DNA of 64,000 nt from Streptomyces specialis (GCF_001493375.1 NZ_LN929894.1:447013-511012); one strand, 5' to 3'. Shown: positions 1 to 8,964, counted from the first letter of the stretch. Notes: generated by a model from the sequence alone, not told the origin. Made by a program: numbers and translations.

Positions 1-80
1 GAATCCTGGCGCGGGGTGGCCACTTCGGTCCGGCCACGGGTCGGGTACAGGTCGGCGGTGCGCTCGGGCGCGGTGGTCAT
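1..80 (-). CDS. ectD: Ectoine hydroxylase EctD, N-terminal fragment
   Basis: Only the first 26 codons are inside the window; the gene continues past base 1. The translated start MTTAPERTADLYPTR matches the variable N-terminus of streptomycete EctD, the Fe(II)/2-oxoglutarate dioxygenase that converts ectoine to 5-hydroxyectoine in the cytoplasm. No catalytic residue lies in the visible part. The call therefore rests on this N-terminus and on position, as the last gene of an ectABCD run on the same strand, 36 bp after ectC. An ATG start at 80 fits, with purine-rich sequence upstream. Confidence 0.8.
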   Translation of the reverse strand, partial: MTTAPERTADLYPTRGRTEVATPRQD

Positions 81-116
81 GGGGGCAACTCCCTTCCGGT
101 CGGGGGCTGGAGACGC

Positions 117-512
117 TCAGCTCTCGGTCAGCAGCGGGTAGACACCGTTCTCGTCGTGGTCCTCGCGGCCGGTGACCGGCGGGTTGAACACGCACAGCGC
201 GCGGAAGTCGGTCCTCGGGCGCAGCGTGTGGCGCTCGTGGCCGTCCAGCAGGTACATCGTGCCGGGCGCGATCCAGTGCTTCTCGCCGGTCTCCTCGTTG
301 GTCAGCTCCGCCTCGCCCTCGACGCAGAAGACGGCCTCGACGTGGTGCGCGTACCACATGGAGGTCTCCGTGCCCGCGTAGAGCACGGTCTCGTGGAACG
401 AGAAGCCGACCTTCTCCTGGGCGAGGACGAGGCGCTTGCTGCGCCATGTGCCGGACGCCGCCTCGACGTCCCGGTCGGTGCCCTCGATGTCGGCGATGGA
501 TCGGACGATCAC
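117..512 (-). CDS. ectC: L-ectoine synthase EctC
   Basis: A 131-residue cupin enzyme of the usual EctC length. It cyclises N-gamma-acetyl-L-2,4-diaminobutyrate to the compatible solute ectoine. The start [16 protein letters not shown] is characteristic. The cupin core contains [15 protein letters not shown] (residues 56-70) and [14 protein letters not shown] (84-97). By comparison with the characterised enzyme, Glu59, Tyr87 and His95 are the likely metal ligands. The start is a GTG at 512 preceded by AAGGAG about 10 nt upstream. It sits between ectB and ectD and is probably co-transcribed with ectA. Confidence 0.97.
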   Translation of the reverse strand: MIVRSIADIEGTDRDVEAASGTWRSKRLVLAQEKVGFSFHETVLYAGTETSMWYAHHVEAVFCVEGEAELTNEETGEKHWIAPGTMYLLDGHERHTLRPRTDFRALCVFNPPVTGREDHDENGVYPLLTES

Positions 513-581
513 AGGTGCTCACTCCTTTTCTCTTCGTCGCTGTCGGCCCCGGCGCCGGGCGCGGTCACCGGCGGGGCCGTC

Positions 582-1853
582 TCACGCGGTGTCGCGCACG
601 GCCCTGGCCAGCACGCGCAGGCCCTCGTCCAGCTCCTCCGGGGCGATGGTCAGCGGCGGGATCAGCTTGACGACCTCGCCGCGCGGCCCCGACGTCTCCA
701 GCAGCAGCCCCAGCTCGAACGCCCGCGCGCAGACGGCGCCGGCCCGGTCCGCGTCGTCGAACTCCAGGCCCCAGATCAGGCCCCGGCCCCGGTACGACGC
801 CCCGGCGGACGCCTGCTCGGCGACGATGCCGCGCAGCACGGCCTCCACCTGCTCGCCGCGCCCGATGGTCTGCTTCTCCATCTGTCCGTCGGTCCAGTAG
901 GCGTCGAGTGCCGCCGTGGCCGTGACGAACGCCGGGTTGTTCCCCCGGAAGGTGCCGTTGTGCTCGCCCGGCTCCCAGATGTCCAACTCGGGCCGGAACA
1001 GCGTCAGTGACATCGGCAGTCCGTAGCCGCTGATGGACTTGGACACCGTGATGATGTCGGGCACGATGCCGGCCTCCTCGAAGGAGAAGAACGGTCCGGT
1101 GCGCCCGCAGCCCATCTGGATGTCGTCGACGATGAGCAGCATGTCGTGACGCCGGCACAGGTCGGCCAGGGCGCGCAGCCACTGCGGGCGGGCGACGTTG
1201 ACCCCGCCCTCGCCCTGCACGGTCTCGACGATGGCGGCGGCGGGCTTGTTGAGCCCGGACCCGGAGTCCTGGAGGAGCCGCTCGAACCATATGAAGTCCG
1301 GTGTGCGGCCGTCGAGATAGTCGTCGAACGGCATCGGGGTGCCGTGCACCAGCGGGATGCCCGCCCCGGCGCGCTTGAAGGCGTTGCCGGTCACGGCGAG
1401 CGAGCCGAGCGACATGCCGTGGAAGGCGTTGGTGAACGAGATGATCGACTCGCGGCCCTTCACCTTGCGGGCCAGCTTCAGCGCGGCCTCCACGGCGTTG
1501 GTGCCGGTCGGGCCCGGGAACATCACCTTGTGGTCCAGGCCGCGCGGGCGCAGCACCACGTCGCGGAAGGACTCCAGGAAGGTGCGTTTCGCCGTGGTCG
1601 ACATGTCCAGGCCGTGGGTGATGCCGTCGCGTTCCAGATAGTCCAGCAGGGCCCGTTTCAGAACCGGGTTGTTGTGCCCGTAGTTGAGCGAGCCGGCGCC
1701 CGCGAAGAAGTCGAGGTAGGGGCGGCCGTCCTCGTCGTAGAGGTAACTGCCGCGCGCGCGGTCGAAGATGACCGGCCAGCCACGGCAGTAGCTGCGCACC
1801 TCCGACTCCAGGGTGGTGAAAACGCTGGGTTCGGGCTGGGTGAGGAGGGTCAC
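582..1853 (-). CDS. ectB: Diaminobutyrate-2-oxoglutarate transaminase EctB
   Basis: A 423-residue class III PLP aminotransferase that forms L-2,4-diaminobutyrate from aspartate semialdehyde and glutamate, the first step of ectoine synthesis. The N-terminus contains FTTLESEVRSYCRGWP, typical of EctB. The PLP lysine lies in TVSKSISGYG (about Lys272), and the cofactor Asp lies in LLIVDDIQMGCGRTG. The frame stays open a further 23 codons upstream, but GTG at 1853 is preferred because AGGAGA lies 6 nt before it. That start also gives the normal family length. It lies between ectA (80 bp upstream) and ectC. Confidence 0.96.
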   Translation of the reverse strand: MTLLTQPEPSVFTTLESEVRSYCRGWPVIFDRARGSYLYDEDGRPYLDFFAGAGSLNYGHNNPVLKRALLDYLERDGITHGLDMSTTAKRTFLESFRDVVLRPRGLDHKVMFPGPTGTNAVEAALKLARKVKGRESIISFTNAFHGMSLGSLAVTGNAFKRAGAGIPLVHGTPMPFDDYLDGRTPDFIWFERLLQDSGSGLNKPAAAIVETVQGEGGVNVARPQWLRALADLCRRHDMLLIVDDIQMGCGRTGPFFSFEEAGIVPDIITVSKSISGYGLPMSLTLFRPELDIWEPGEHNGTFRGNNPAFVTATAALDAYWTDGQMEKQTIGRGEQVEAVLRGIVAEQASAGASYRGRGLIWGLEFDDADRAGAVCARAFELGLLLETSGPRGEVVKLIPPLTIAPEELDEGLRVLARAVRDTA

Positions 1854-1932
1854 GGCGTTCTCCTGTGTGCTCAGGGGTCGTTCGGTCGGACCGGGCCGGG
1901 CGGGCGTGGGGCGCGGGTCCAAGGGGCCGGTG

Positions 1933-2469
1933 TCAGGGCATGGCCGCGAGCGCCAGCGGCCCGATCCGGTACAGCACTTCGGGCTGGTGCCCGCGCTCGG
2001 GGAAGGCGGCGGCCTCGAAGAGCACTTCGCGCGTCAGGGGCGCGTCGTGCCGTTCGGCGAAGGAGGCGAAGAGGCGGTCGGAGGCGGCGTTGTCCGGCGT
2101 GACCGTGGTCTCCAGCGCGCGGACGCCGAACTGGGTGACGGTCCGGCGGGCGAGGGCGTCCAGCATCGAGGCGGCCAGGCCGCGTCCGCGCCGGTCGTGG
2201 TCGACGGCGACCTGCCAGACCAGCAGCGTGTGCGGGGCGCGGGGGCGGACATACCCGGTGATGAAGCCGACGGGGGCGCCGGCCGTGTCCCTGGCCACGA
2301 CGGAGGTGTGCGCGTAGTCGCGGCACCAGAGCAGGTAGCTGTACGACGAGTTGAGGTCCAGGACGCGGGAGTCCCGGGCGATGCGCCACATGGCGGCCCC
2401 GTCGCCGGGGCGGGGTCTGTCGAGCGTCAGTCCTTCGGGAATTTCCAGCAAATCGTGCGGGGCGGTCAT
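1933..2469 (-). CDS. ectA: L-2,4-diaminobutyrate acetyltransferase EctA
   Basis: A 178-residue GNAT-fold enzyme that acetylates the gamma-amino group of diaminobutyrate, the second step of ectoine synthesis. The acetyl-CoA loop VDHDRRGRGLAASM lies at residues 89-102. LDLNSSYSYLLWCRDY near residues 38-53 is diagnostic of EctA rather than a general GNAT. It is the first gene of the ectABCD run, so the operon promoter should lie just upstream of 2469. The order ectA-B-C-D is the standard streptomycete order. Confidence 0.96.
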   Translation of the reverse strand: MTAPHDLLEIPEGLTLDRPRPGDGAAMWRIARDSRVLDLNSSYSYLLWCRDYAHTSVVARDTAGAPVGFITGYVRPRAPHTLLVWQVAVDHDRRGRGLAASMLDALARRTVTQFGVRALETTVTPDNAASDRLFASFAERHDAPLTREVLFEAAAFPERGHQPEVLYRIGPLALAAMP

Positions 2470-2854
2470 GTCGATTCAACCTACCCACCGACGATGCGAA
2501 TCGCACTGGCCTTCGGTCTTAACAAGGCGGGGTCGGGCGTGTTATCGCGCGTGCGCGGGACATCGCCGTCGCGCACCCGATAAATGCCCTGATCTGTCCG
2601 TTAGTTACCGGACAAAGCGGGCATGGATGTGGAGTCCGTCACACAGGGGCAACGCCGTTGTGAGGTTCGGGAAATCTGTGAAGTCTCCGTTTGGTCCTCG
2701 GAAAAGCGGGCAGAAGCGGCCCGTGCGCTGTATCCCGGGAACCCCGGTAAACCGTTGCGGAATTGCGCGGGAAAACGGGGATAACGCGGCTAGTCCCTCC
2801 CGGGGCGCGGCCCACCGGTCCGTGGGCCGCGCCCGGCGAAGGGACCGGGTGGGA
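2470..2854. other. Intergenic region upstream of ectA
   Basis: No gene could be supported in this 385-bp stretch. It must carry the ect operon promoter, reading toward lower coordinates. No -10/-35 pair was convincing enough to place. The strong hairpin at 2803-2834 is listed separately. Confidence 0.5.
2803..2834 (-). terminator. Hairpin terminator after the glycine-rich repeat gene
   Basis: GGGCGCGGCCCAC at 2803-2815 pairs perfectly with GTGGGCCGCGCCC at 2822-2834, a 13-bp stem with a 6-nt loop. It lies 20 nt beyond the stop codon of the minus-strand gene at 2855. There is no U tract, as is usual in streptomycetes. Confidence 0.7.
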
Positions 2855-4225
2855 TCAGGCGGCGTCCGCCGTCTCCGTGGGTGGGCAGGTGAGGCCGCAG
2901 TTGATCACGGTGCCCAGGGAGCTGATGGGGGCGAAGACGCAGGAGTTGACACCGGCGCCCCCGTCGACGGTGCCCGCGTTGCTGCCGTCGGGCGGGGCGG
3001 GCGCGCCGGCCGTCAGCGTGATGACGTCGTCCAGCGGGCCGCCGGTCCCCGTGCCGCCGACGACGTTGGCGACGCCGCCCGTGGTGGTGCCGTCGCCGCC
3101 GGCGATGTCGATGGTGTTCACGCCGTCCCCGCCGGTGATCTCACCGGCGTTGCCGTCGCCGCCCGTGGCGCCCGCGCTGTCCGCGCCCTCCACCAGGATC
3201 GTGGTGTCCCCGGGACCGCCCTCGATCAGCCCGGAGTTGGCCGGGGGAGGCGCCGGGGCGGCCGGGTCCAGCGCGTCGCCGCCCGCGACGGTGATCGTGG
3301 TCGGCAGGGCACTGGTGGCCGTCACGGTGCCCGTGTTGCCCGCGCTGCCCTGTGCGCCGTCGCCGCCCGTGACGGTGATCTCGGTCGCGCCGACGCCCGG
3401 CGCGCCGCCCGCGGCGATGACGCCGGTGTTCCCCGCGCCGCCCGACGCCAGGCCCAGCCCGTCGCCGCCGTCCGCCGTGATGGAGCCGCTGTCGCCGCCG
3501 GTGATGGCCCCGGCGTTGCCGTCGCCGCCGGAGTCCGCGGGGCCGTCGCCCTCGCTGTCGCCGCCCTCGACGAGGATCTCCGCGTCGGCGGCGCCGCCGG
3601 TGATGCCGCCCGTGTTGCCGTCGCCGCCGTCGGCGGGACCGCCGTCCCCGCCGATGACGGTGATGTCCACGGTGCCGGCCTGGGCGCTGATCGTTCCCGC
3701 GTTGCCGACCGCGCCCGGCTGCCCCGGCGCCTCGGGGTCGCCGGCGATCACGGTCAGGTCGGCGGACTCGCCCAGCAACTCCACCGTTCCGCCGGGGGCT
3801 ATGCCGTCCCCGACGAGCGGCGCGACCTCGATGGTGTCGTCGGCGCCCTGGGCGATGATCGTGCCTTCCACCGGGCCGTTGAGGGTGAGCGTGGTGGTGC
3901 CGCCGGCCACGGTCGTGATCGTGTCACCCGCGGCCAGACCGCAGGAGCACACGATCGTGTTGTCCACACCGGGGACGCCGATGATCGTGTTGCCGTTCGC
4001 GTCGGAGGCGGACTGCGCCTCGCCGTTGACCGTGCAGACCGTGCCGAGCGCCTGGGCCGGTGGCGCCGTCATGACGCTCGCCGCCAGGGCCGCCGCGGTC
4101 ACCATGGCCAGGCGCGCGCCGCGCCGCCCGGCGGCGGACCGCCGGGGGCGGCGGCGCCATCTTCGTCTCGTGCCGCCGGGGAAGAAGGGCGCCGCGTCGG
4201 GCGGCGGGATGGCGGGGGGTGTCAC
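2855..4225 (-). CDS. Secreted Gly/Asp-rich repeat protein, unknown function
   Basis: I do not recognise a named family in this 456-residue protein. It has an unusually long, arginine-rich leader (RRWRRRPRRSAAGRRGAR) followed by a hydrophobic stretch and a likely cleavage site at PPAQA-LG, near residue 59. The mature part is about 400 residues, almost entirely Gly, Asp, Ala, Thr and Val. It repeats units of the type GGDGNAGxITGGD and TITVAGGD, with a short hydrophobic beta-like step every 15-30 residues. Cysteines occur only at the edges (CTVNG, CSCG, SCVF, INCG, TCPP). This pattern suggests a repetitive beta-solenoid or adhesin-like exoprotein capped by disulfides. The GTG start at 4225 follows AGGAGC by 7 nt. 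No anchor motif is seen. Confidence 0.75.
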   Translation of the reverse strand: MTPPAIPPPDAAPFFPGGTRRRWRRRPRRSAAGRRGARLAMVTAAALAASVMTAPPAQALGTVCTVNGEAQSASDANGNTIIGVPGVDNTIVCSCGLAAGDTITTVAGGTTTLTLNGPVEGTIIAQGADDTIEVAPLVGDGIAPGGTVELLGESADLTVIAGDPEAPGQPGAVGNAGTISAQAGTVDITVIGGDGGPADGGDGNTGGITGGAADAEILVEGGDSEGDGPADSGGDGNAGAITGGDSGSITADGGDGLGLASGGAGNTGVIAAGGAPGVGATEITVTGGDGAQGSAGNTGTVTATSALPTTITVAGGDALDPAAPAPPPANSGLIEGGPGDTTILVEGADSAGATGGDGNAGEITGGDGVNTIDIAGGDGTTTGGVANVVGGTGTGGPLDDVITLTAGAPAPPDGSNAGTVDGGAGVNSCVFAPISSLGTVINCGLTCPPTETADAA

Positions 4226-4464
4226 GGTGATGCTCCTTACCGACCGGGTGAGAGGACAGCGTTCCGGCTCCCGGGAAGGGACGCGGATACGCTCCGGTCA
4301 GTGCTCAGCACACCGCGTGACCGCCCGCCTCGCATCCCGGCGGCAGCCGAGCAGGGTGCACCCGGGTGGGCCGCGCCGGGTGAGGGATGGCTGCCGATCA
4401 TGGAGAAACGTTTTTCTCCGGCCTCCGCGACCCCCCGGTCGGCGCGCGTGTGACGATGGGGCGC

Positions 4465-5547
4465 GTGTCTGTACTGCGCATCAAGGGACGCGTGCTCGTC
4501 GGCCCGGACGACGACGTGCGCGATGAACTGTGGGTGATCGGCGGGCGGATCACCTTCGAACGGCCCGTCGCCGCCGGGGACGTCACCACGATCGAGGGCT
4601 GGGCGCTGCCCGGCCTCGTGGACGCCCACTGCCATGTCGGTCTCGACAGGCACGGCGCGGTCGACGACGCCACCAGCGAGAAGCAGGCGCTGACCGACCG
4701 CGACGCCGGCACGCTGCTGATCCGCGACGCGGGTTCACCGGCCGACACCCGCTGGATCGACGACCGCGAGGACCTGCCGCGCGTCATCCGGGCCGGCCGG
4801 CACATCGCACGCACCCGGCGTTACATCCGCAACTTCGCGCACGAGGTGGAGCCGGACGACCTGGTCGCCACCGTGCGGCGCGAGGCGCGGCGCGGCGACG
4901 GCTGGGTGAAGATCGTCGGCGACTGGATCGACCGCGACCTCGGTGATCTCGCGCCCTGCTGGCCCGCCGACGCCGCCCGCGCGGCCATCGCCGCCGCCCA
5001 CGAGGAGGGGGCGCGGGTCACCGCGCACTGCTTCGCCGAGGATTCGCTGCGCGATCTGGTGGAGGCGGGGATCGACTGCGTCGAGCACGCCACCGGGCTG
5101 ACCGAGGAGACGATCCCGCTCTTCGCGGAGCACGGGGTCGCGATCGTGCCCACCCTGGTCAACATCGCCACGTTCCCGCGGCTGGCGGCGGGCGGCGAGG
5201 GCAAGTTCCCCCGCTGGGCGGATCACATGCTCCGGCTGCACGCGCGCCGTCACGACACCGTGCGCGCGGCCTGGGACGCCGGGATCGCCATCTTCACGGG
5301 CACCGACGCGGGCGGTTCGCTCCCGCACGGGCTGATCGCCGGGGAGGTGGCCGAACTCGTCGCCGCGGGCATCCCGGCCGAGGACGCGCTCGGCGCCGCG
5401 ACCTGGCGGGCGCGTGCCTGGCTGGGCCGGCCGGGACTGGTCGAGGGCTCCCCCGCGGATCTCGTCGTGTACCCGGCCGACCCGAGACAGGACGTGCGCA
5501 TTCTGACGGAACCGAGCCATGTGGTGCTCAGGGGGCGCAAGTTCTGA
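4465..5547 (+). CDS. Amidohydrolase family protein (imidazolonepropionase-like)
   Basis: A metal-dependent hydrolase of the amidohydrolase superfamily, about 360 residues; the substrate is unknown. The first metal site is DAHCHVGL (HxH), right after the GWALPGLVDAH start of the barrel. A candidate carbamylated lysine is in WVKIVGDW. Metal histidines appear in VTAHCFAED and DCVEHATGL, and the catalytic Asp is in FTGTDAGGSLPHG. The C-terminal end VVYPADPR...VVLRGRKF is the usual beta-sandwich return. GTG at 4465 is preferred; ATG at 4456 is possible and an in-frame ATG at 4387 is less likely. It stands alone between two minus/plus secreted-protein genes, so context does not suggest a substrate. 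Confidence 0.85.
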   Translation: MSVLRIKGRVLVGPDDDVRDELWVIGGRITFERPVAAGDVTTIEGWALPGLVDAHCHVGLDRHGAVDDATSEKQALTDRDAGTLLIRDAGSPADTRWIDDREDLPRVIRAGRHIARTRRYIRNFAHEVEPDDLVATVRREARRGDGWVKIVGDWIDRDLGDLAPCWPADAARAAIAAAHEEGARVTAHCFAEDSLRDLVEAGIDCVEHATGLTEETIPLFAEHGVAIVPTLVNIATFPRLAAGGEGKFPRWADHMLRLHARRHDTVRAAWDAGIAIFTGTDAGGSLPHGLIAGEVAELVAAGIPAEDALGAATWRARAWLGRPGLVEGSPADLVVYPADPRQDVRILTEPSHVVLRGRKF

Positions 5548-5730
5548 TGAGAGGCGAGTGGGTCCTCTGTCAATAATGTGATGAAAACTCACTCGATTGT
5601 GTGAAGATACGGAAGACTACTGACGTTTGAGGTTCTAAACCTCGATGATGGCGCACGTCCCAGTCACCGGTTCCGGATTCCCCTGTCCGGCCGCTCCGGT
5701 GACGTCAAGCCATACCAAGGGGTACCACAC

Positions 5731-6777
5731 GTGTACAACTCTGCCTACCGCCGACTCGGTTCGCGCCGGTCTGCGGTGCTGGTCGCCACCACCGCCGCGC
5801 TGCTGGGGTCCGTCTCCCCGGCTCTCGCGGCCGAGGGCGACCAGGACGAACGGGGCACGGCGAGTGCTGCGGTGCTGCGCACCGCGCTGGATGTCTCGCT
5901 GCTGAACGGCACCGCCCAGGTGCCGCTCAACTTGACGCTCAACGAGGTGACCGCTCCGGAGAGCGAGGACGTCGCCCTGCTCACCGCCCAACTGGACGGT
6001 GTCCACAACGGCGAGACCTTCGAGGTGCTGGACGCCGCTGTGGCGTCCGCCAGCGCCGAGTCGGACGAGACGGGGTCGCGGGCCGATGTCTCGCTGGCCG
6101 ACGCCATGGTCCACGTCCCCGGCCTCCCGGGGACGTCGGTGATCGAGATCGAGGCCGTGACCGCCAGTGCGATCTGCGCCACGGGGGAGGCGCCGGTCGC
6201 CGAGGCCGACTTCGGGGCCGAGGCTCTGGTGCTCGGTCAGGAAGTCGACCTGGAGGTCGAAGGCACCACCGAGGTCGACGTGCCCGGTGTGGGCGTGGTG
6301 ACCCTGGCGCTGTCGAAGACGGAGACCACCGACACCACCGCGGCGGCCACCGCCCTTGACCTCGCGGTGTCCATCAACCCGGGTGCGCTGAACGTCGCGA
6401 CCGTGGAGGGTCAGATCACCCTGGTCGAGGCCGAGTGCACCACCGCGGCCGGCAACGGCGGTTCCGCCTCCGGCGGTAACGCCACCGAGGGCACGGACTC
6501 CGAGGGTGCCGACGGTGGTTCCGCCACCGAGGGCACCGACGGCGACGACGCCGGCTCGGGTTCCGCCACCGAGGGCACCGAGGGCACCGACGGCGACGAC
6601 ACCCAGTCGGTCGCCGGTGGTTCCAGCGCCGAGGACGGCGGTCCGGACCTGGCCGAGACCGGTAGCGACTCCAACATGCCGCTGCTCGCCGGTGGCGCCG
6701 TGGCGCTGCTCGGCGCCGGTGCCGGGGCTCTGTTCCTGGCCCGTCGTCGCGCCGCGCGCACCACTGCGGCCGGCTGA
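5731..6777 (+). CDS. LAETG-anchored surface protein (SCO1860 family)
   Basis: A 348-residue exported protein with a classical signal peptide (GSRRSAVLVATTAALL, cleavage near LALAA at about residue 31). A beta-rich domain of roughly 200 residues follows, then a low-complexity stalk of GGSATEGTDGDD-type repeats (about 250-300). It ends in a sorting signal: LAETG near residue 307, a hydrophobic segment, and the positive tail ARRRAARTTAAG. LAxTG is the motif of streptomycete class E sortases, so the mature protein should be linked to peptidoglycan. The start is GTG at 5731. Two cysteines (SAICATG, EAECTTA) may form a disulfide. Function of the exposed domain is unknown. A strong hairpin at 6797 ends the unit. 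Confidence 0.9.
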   Translation: MYNSAYRRLGSRRSAVLVATTAALLGSVSPALAAEGDQDERGTASAAVLRTALDVSLLNGTAQVPLNLTLNEVTAPESEDVALLTAQLDGVHNGETFEVLDAAVASASAESDETGSRADVSLADAMVHVPGLPGTSVIEIEAVTASAICATGEAPVAEADFGAEALVLGQEVDLEVEGTTEVDVPGVGVVTLALSKTETTDTTAAATALDLAVSINPGALNVATVEGQITLVEAECTTAAGNGGSASGGNATEGTDSEGADGGSATEGTDGDDAGSGSATEGTEGTDGDDTQSVAGGSSAEDGGPDLAETGSDSNMPLLAGGAVALLGAGAGALFLARRRAARTTAAG

Positions 6778-6796
6778 CGGTAGCAAGGCACACTGA

Positions 6797-6825
6797 GGGG
6801 GGACCCGGCTCCATCGGGTCCCCCC
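6797..6825. terminator. Hairpin terminator between the LAETG gene and cobC
   Basis: GGGGGGACCCG (6797-6807) and CGGGTCCCCCC (6815-6825) form a perfect 11-bp stem with a 7-nt loop. It lies between two convergent genes ending at 6777 and 6852, so it can serve both strands. Confidence 0.85.
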
Positions 6826-6851
6826 GACGTCTTTCCCGCGATGGTCCTTCC

Positions 6852-7961
6852 CTACGCCGCCGTGCCGGCCGTGCCGTTCTCGCCGTCCTCGTCCGCGAGG
6901 GCCCCGGCCAGCGCCGCGACGAGCGCGTCGGTCGTCGTCCGGTCCCTGACCGCGAGCCGCAGCCAGCCGGGCCCGAGCCCCGGGAACGTGTCACCGCGCC
7001 GCACCGCGTAGCCCCGTTCCCGCAGCCGCAGCCGCAGCGCCGCCCCCCGGGGGTGGTGCACCAGCACGAACGGCCCCGCGGAGGCCGCCGTGGCGGTCCG
7101 CAGCGACGGGAACGCGCCCAGCCGGGCCAGGAGATGGGCCCGGTCCGCGGCCGTCTCCAGCGCCGCCTCGGCCGCCTCGGCCAGCGCCCGCCCCGACGAG
7201 CACGCCTCGGCCGCCGCCAGCGCGGGCGCCGACACCGGCCACAGCGGCTGGGCCTGTGCCAGCGCCTCGATCAACTCCGGCGCCGCCAGCACGTAACCGA
7301 TCCGCAGACCGGCCAGCCCCCACGTCTTGGTGAGGCTGCGCAGCACGACCAGTCCGGGCAGCGTCCGGACGGCCGGGACCAGCGTCTCCCGCTCGCCCGG
7401 CACCGCGTCCATGAACGCCTCGTCCACCACCAGCACCCGCCCCGGGCGGGCCAGTCGGGCGATGCCGGCGGCCGGGTGCAGCACCGAGGTCGGGTTGGTC
7501 GGATTGCCGACCACGACCAGCCCGGCGTCGTCCGGCACCGCGTCCGGGTCCAGCCGGAACCCGTCCGCCTCGCGCAGGATGACCCGCCCCACCTCGTGCC
7601 CCGCGGCCCGCAGCGCCGCCTCGGGCTCGGTGAACTGCGGGTGTACCACGACCCGTCGGCCGGTCACCCGCAGCGCCCTGGCCAGCAGCACGAACGCCTC
7701 GGCGGCGCCCGACGTCAGCAGCACGCACTCCTCCGGCAGCCCGTGCCGCCGGGCGACCGCGCGACGGGCCGCCCGGCCGTCCGGGTAGGCGGCCAGGGAC
7801 GTCAGGGAGGCGGCGATCCGGTCCCGCAGCCAGGGCGGCGGGGTGCCGGTCCGTACGTTGACCGCGAGATCCACCAGCTTCACGCCCTCGGTGTCCCGCA
7901 GTTCGGCGTCCCCGTGGTGGCGCAGGTCCGCCGCCCCGGCGGGGTCAGTGGGCGTGGACAT
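6852..7961 (-). CDS. cobC: CobC-like PLP aminotransferase of the cobalamin operon
   Basis: A 369-residue class I/II PLP enzyme of the CobC/Rv2231c type. Members are related to threonine-phosphate decarboxylase (CobD), which supplies aminopropanol phosphate for the nucleotide loop. Visible motifs are LTSGAAEAF near residue 80, VVVGNPTNPTSVLHP (substrate-binding Asn) and the PLP lysine in LRSLTKTWGLAGLR, followed by RIGYVLA. The ATG at 7961 lies inside the 3' end of cbiX (17-bp overlap), so translation is coupled. It is the last gene of the cobalamin operon and is followed by the hairpin at 6797. The exact reaction in actinomycetes is not settled. Confidence 0.88.
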   Translation of the reverse strand: MSTPTDPAGAADLRHHGDAELRDTEGVKLVDLAVNVRTGTPPPWLRDRIAASLTSLAAYPDGRAARRAVARRHGLPEECVLLTSGAAEAFVLLARALRVTGRRVVVHPQFTEPEAALRAAGHEVGRVILREADGFRLDPDAVPDDAGLVVVGNPTNPTSVLHPAAGIARLARPGRVLVVDEAFMDAVPGERETLVPAVRTLPGLVVLRSLTKTWGLAGLRIGYVLAAPELIEALAQAQPLWPVSAPALAAAEACSSGRALAEAAEAALETAADRAHLLARLGAFPSLRTATAASAGPFVLVHHPRGAALRLRLRERGYAVRRGDTFPGLGPGWLRLAVRDRTTTDALVAALAGALADEDGENGTAGTAA

Positions 7962-8964
7962 GGCCGTGCTCGTGATGGTGGTGCCCGTGCCCGTGGTGAT
8001 GGCCGTCGTCGTCGGGGTGGTGGTGCGGCTGCTGCGGCGCCCCGACCTTGTCCTCGAAGCCGGGCAGCGTGACGCGGTACACGCAGGCGTCGCAGTTCAT
8101 GCGGATGTCGCCCTCGATCGCCTCCCGGTACCTGGCGAGCACCAGCGCCGCCAACTCGTCCGTGGGGCCGATGACATCGGCACACCGCACGTCCGTCTCC
8201 GGCCGGTCCGCCGCCCACGCCCGCGCCTGCTCCCGCACCCGCTCCGGCAGCACCCCGGTGAACAGGAAGTACGGCAGCACCACGACCCGGCGGGCCCCCA
8301 GCGCCCGGCAGCGGTCCAGACCGGCGGCCACGTCGGGAGCGGCCAGCGACACGAACGCCGTCTCCACGCCCGCGTAACCGCGTCCCTCCCACAGCAGCCG
8401 GGCCGCCTTGAACCCCTCGGCGTTGGCGTCCGGGTCGGTCGAACCGCGCCCCCCCCTGCGCCTGTTCGTCCGCGCCTGCGCCCCGGGCCTGACCCGCGCC
8501 CGCCCCCGTATCGTACACCCATCGCCCGCTGGCGCAGATCGGAGTGTATAAGAGACGGCTCCCCCCCCCCCCGCGCCCCCCCGCCCGCCCCCCCCCCGCC
8601 GCTCCAGCACCGACAGCAGCGACGGGTGCGGACCGAGCGGACGGCCGTAGGCGAACGACACGCCCGGCTGCCGCAGCTTCTCGCGGGCCAGCGCGGCCGG
8701 GATGTCGCCCTTGGCGTGCCCGGCCGCCACCAGCATCAGCGGAACGGCCGCGAAGCGCCGCACGCCCCGCTCCACCAGGCCGGCCACGGCCTCGGTGAGC
8801 GGCGGCGGCGACAGCTCGATGAAGCCGCCCGCGACCGGCACGTCGGGGAGGTGCCGCGCGCCGAGGTCGTGCACGAACGACCGGAACGCGTCGGCCCCTC
8901 CGTCGTCCCGGGTGCCGTGGCCCACGACGAGCAGGGCGGGCGCGGACGGAGCTGAGGGTGTCAC
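7945..8964 (-). pseudogene. cbiX: Sirohydrochlorin chelatase-like CbiX, interrupted by adapter sequence
   Basis: The reading frame stays open for 339 codons, but its middle is not biological. Codons covering about 8450-8605 are Nextera adapter plus poly-C filler. The real parts are an N-terminal CbiX half (ALLVVGHGTRDDGGADAF, His as metal/base residue, to HPSLLSVLERR) and a C-terminal half resuming at GRGSTDPDANAEG. The C-terminal half ends in a His-rich tail (HHHPDDDGHHHGHGHHHH and more). CbiX inserts Co2+ (or Fe2+) into sirohydrochlorin; the tail probably binds Co or Ni. The start is GTG at 8964 with GAGGAG upstream, overlapping the cobH stop by 4 bp. The native gene is probably intact; the break is an assembly fault. 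Confidence 0.85.
8450..8605. other. Assembly artefact: Nextera adapter junction 1
   Basis: GTGTATAAGAGACGG at 8544-8558 matches 14 of the 15 bases at the 3' end of the Tn5 mosaic end. It is preceded by CGCCCGCTGGCGCAGAT, a degraded form of the Nextera read-1 adapter. A P5-like segment (CGTATCGTACAC) lies further left. Runs of C flank the junction. The surrounding bases interrupt cbiX in a way no homologue should. Confidence 0.88.

Noticed and set aside
156..1010. Long opposite-strand ORFs over the ectoine genes
   Set aside because: They are shadows caused by GC-rich third positions; protein sequences are Arg/Ala/Gly-rich without domains.
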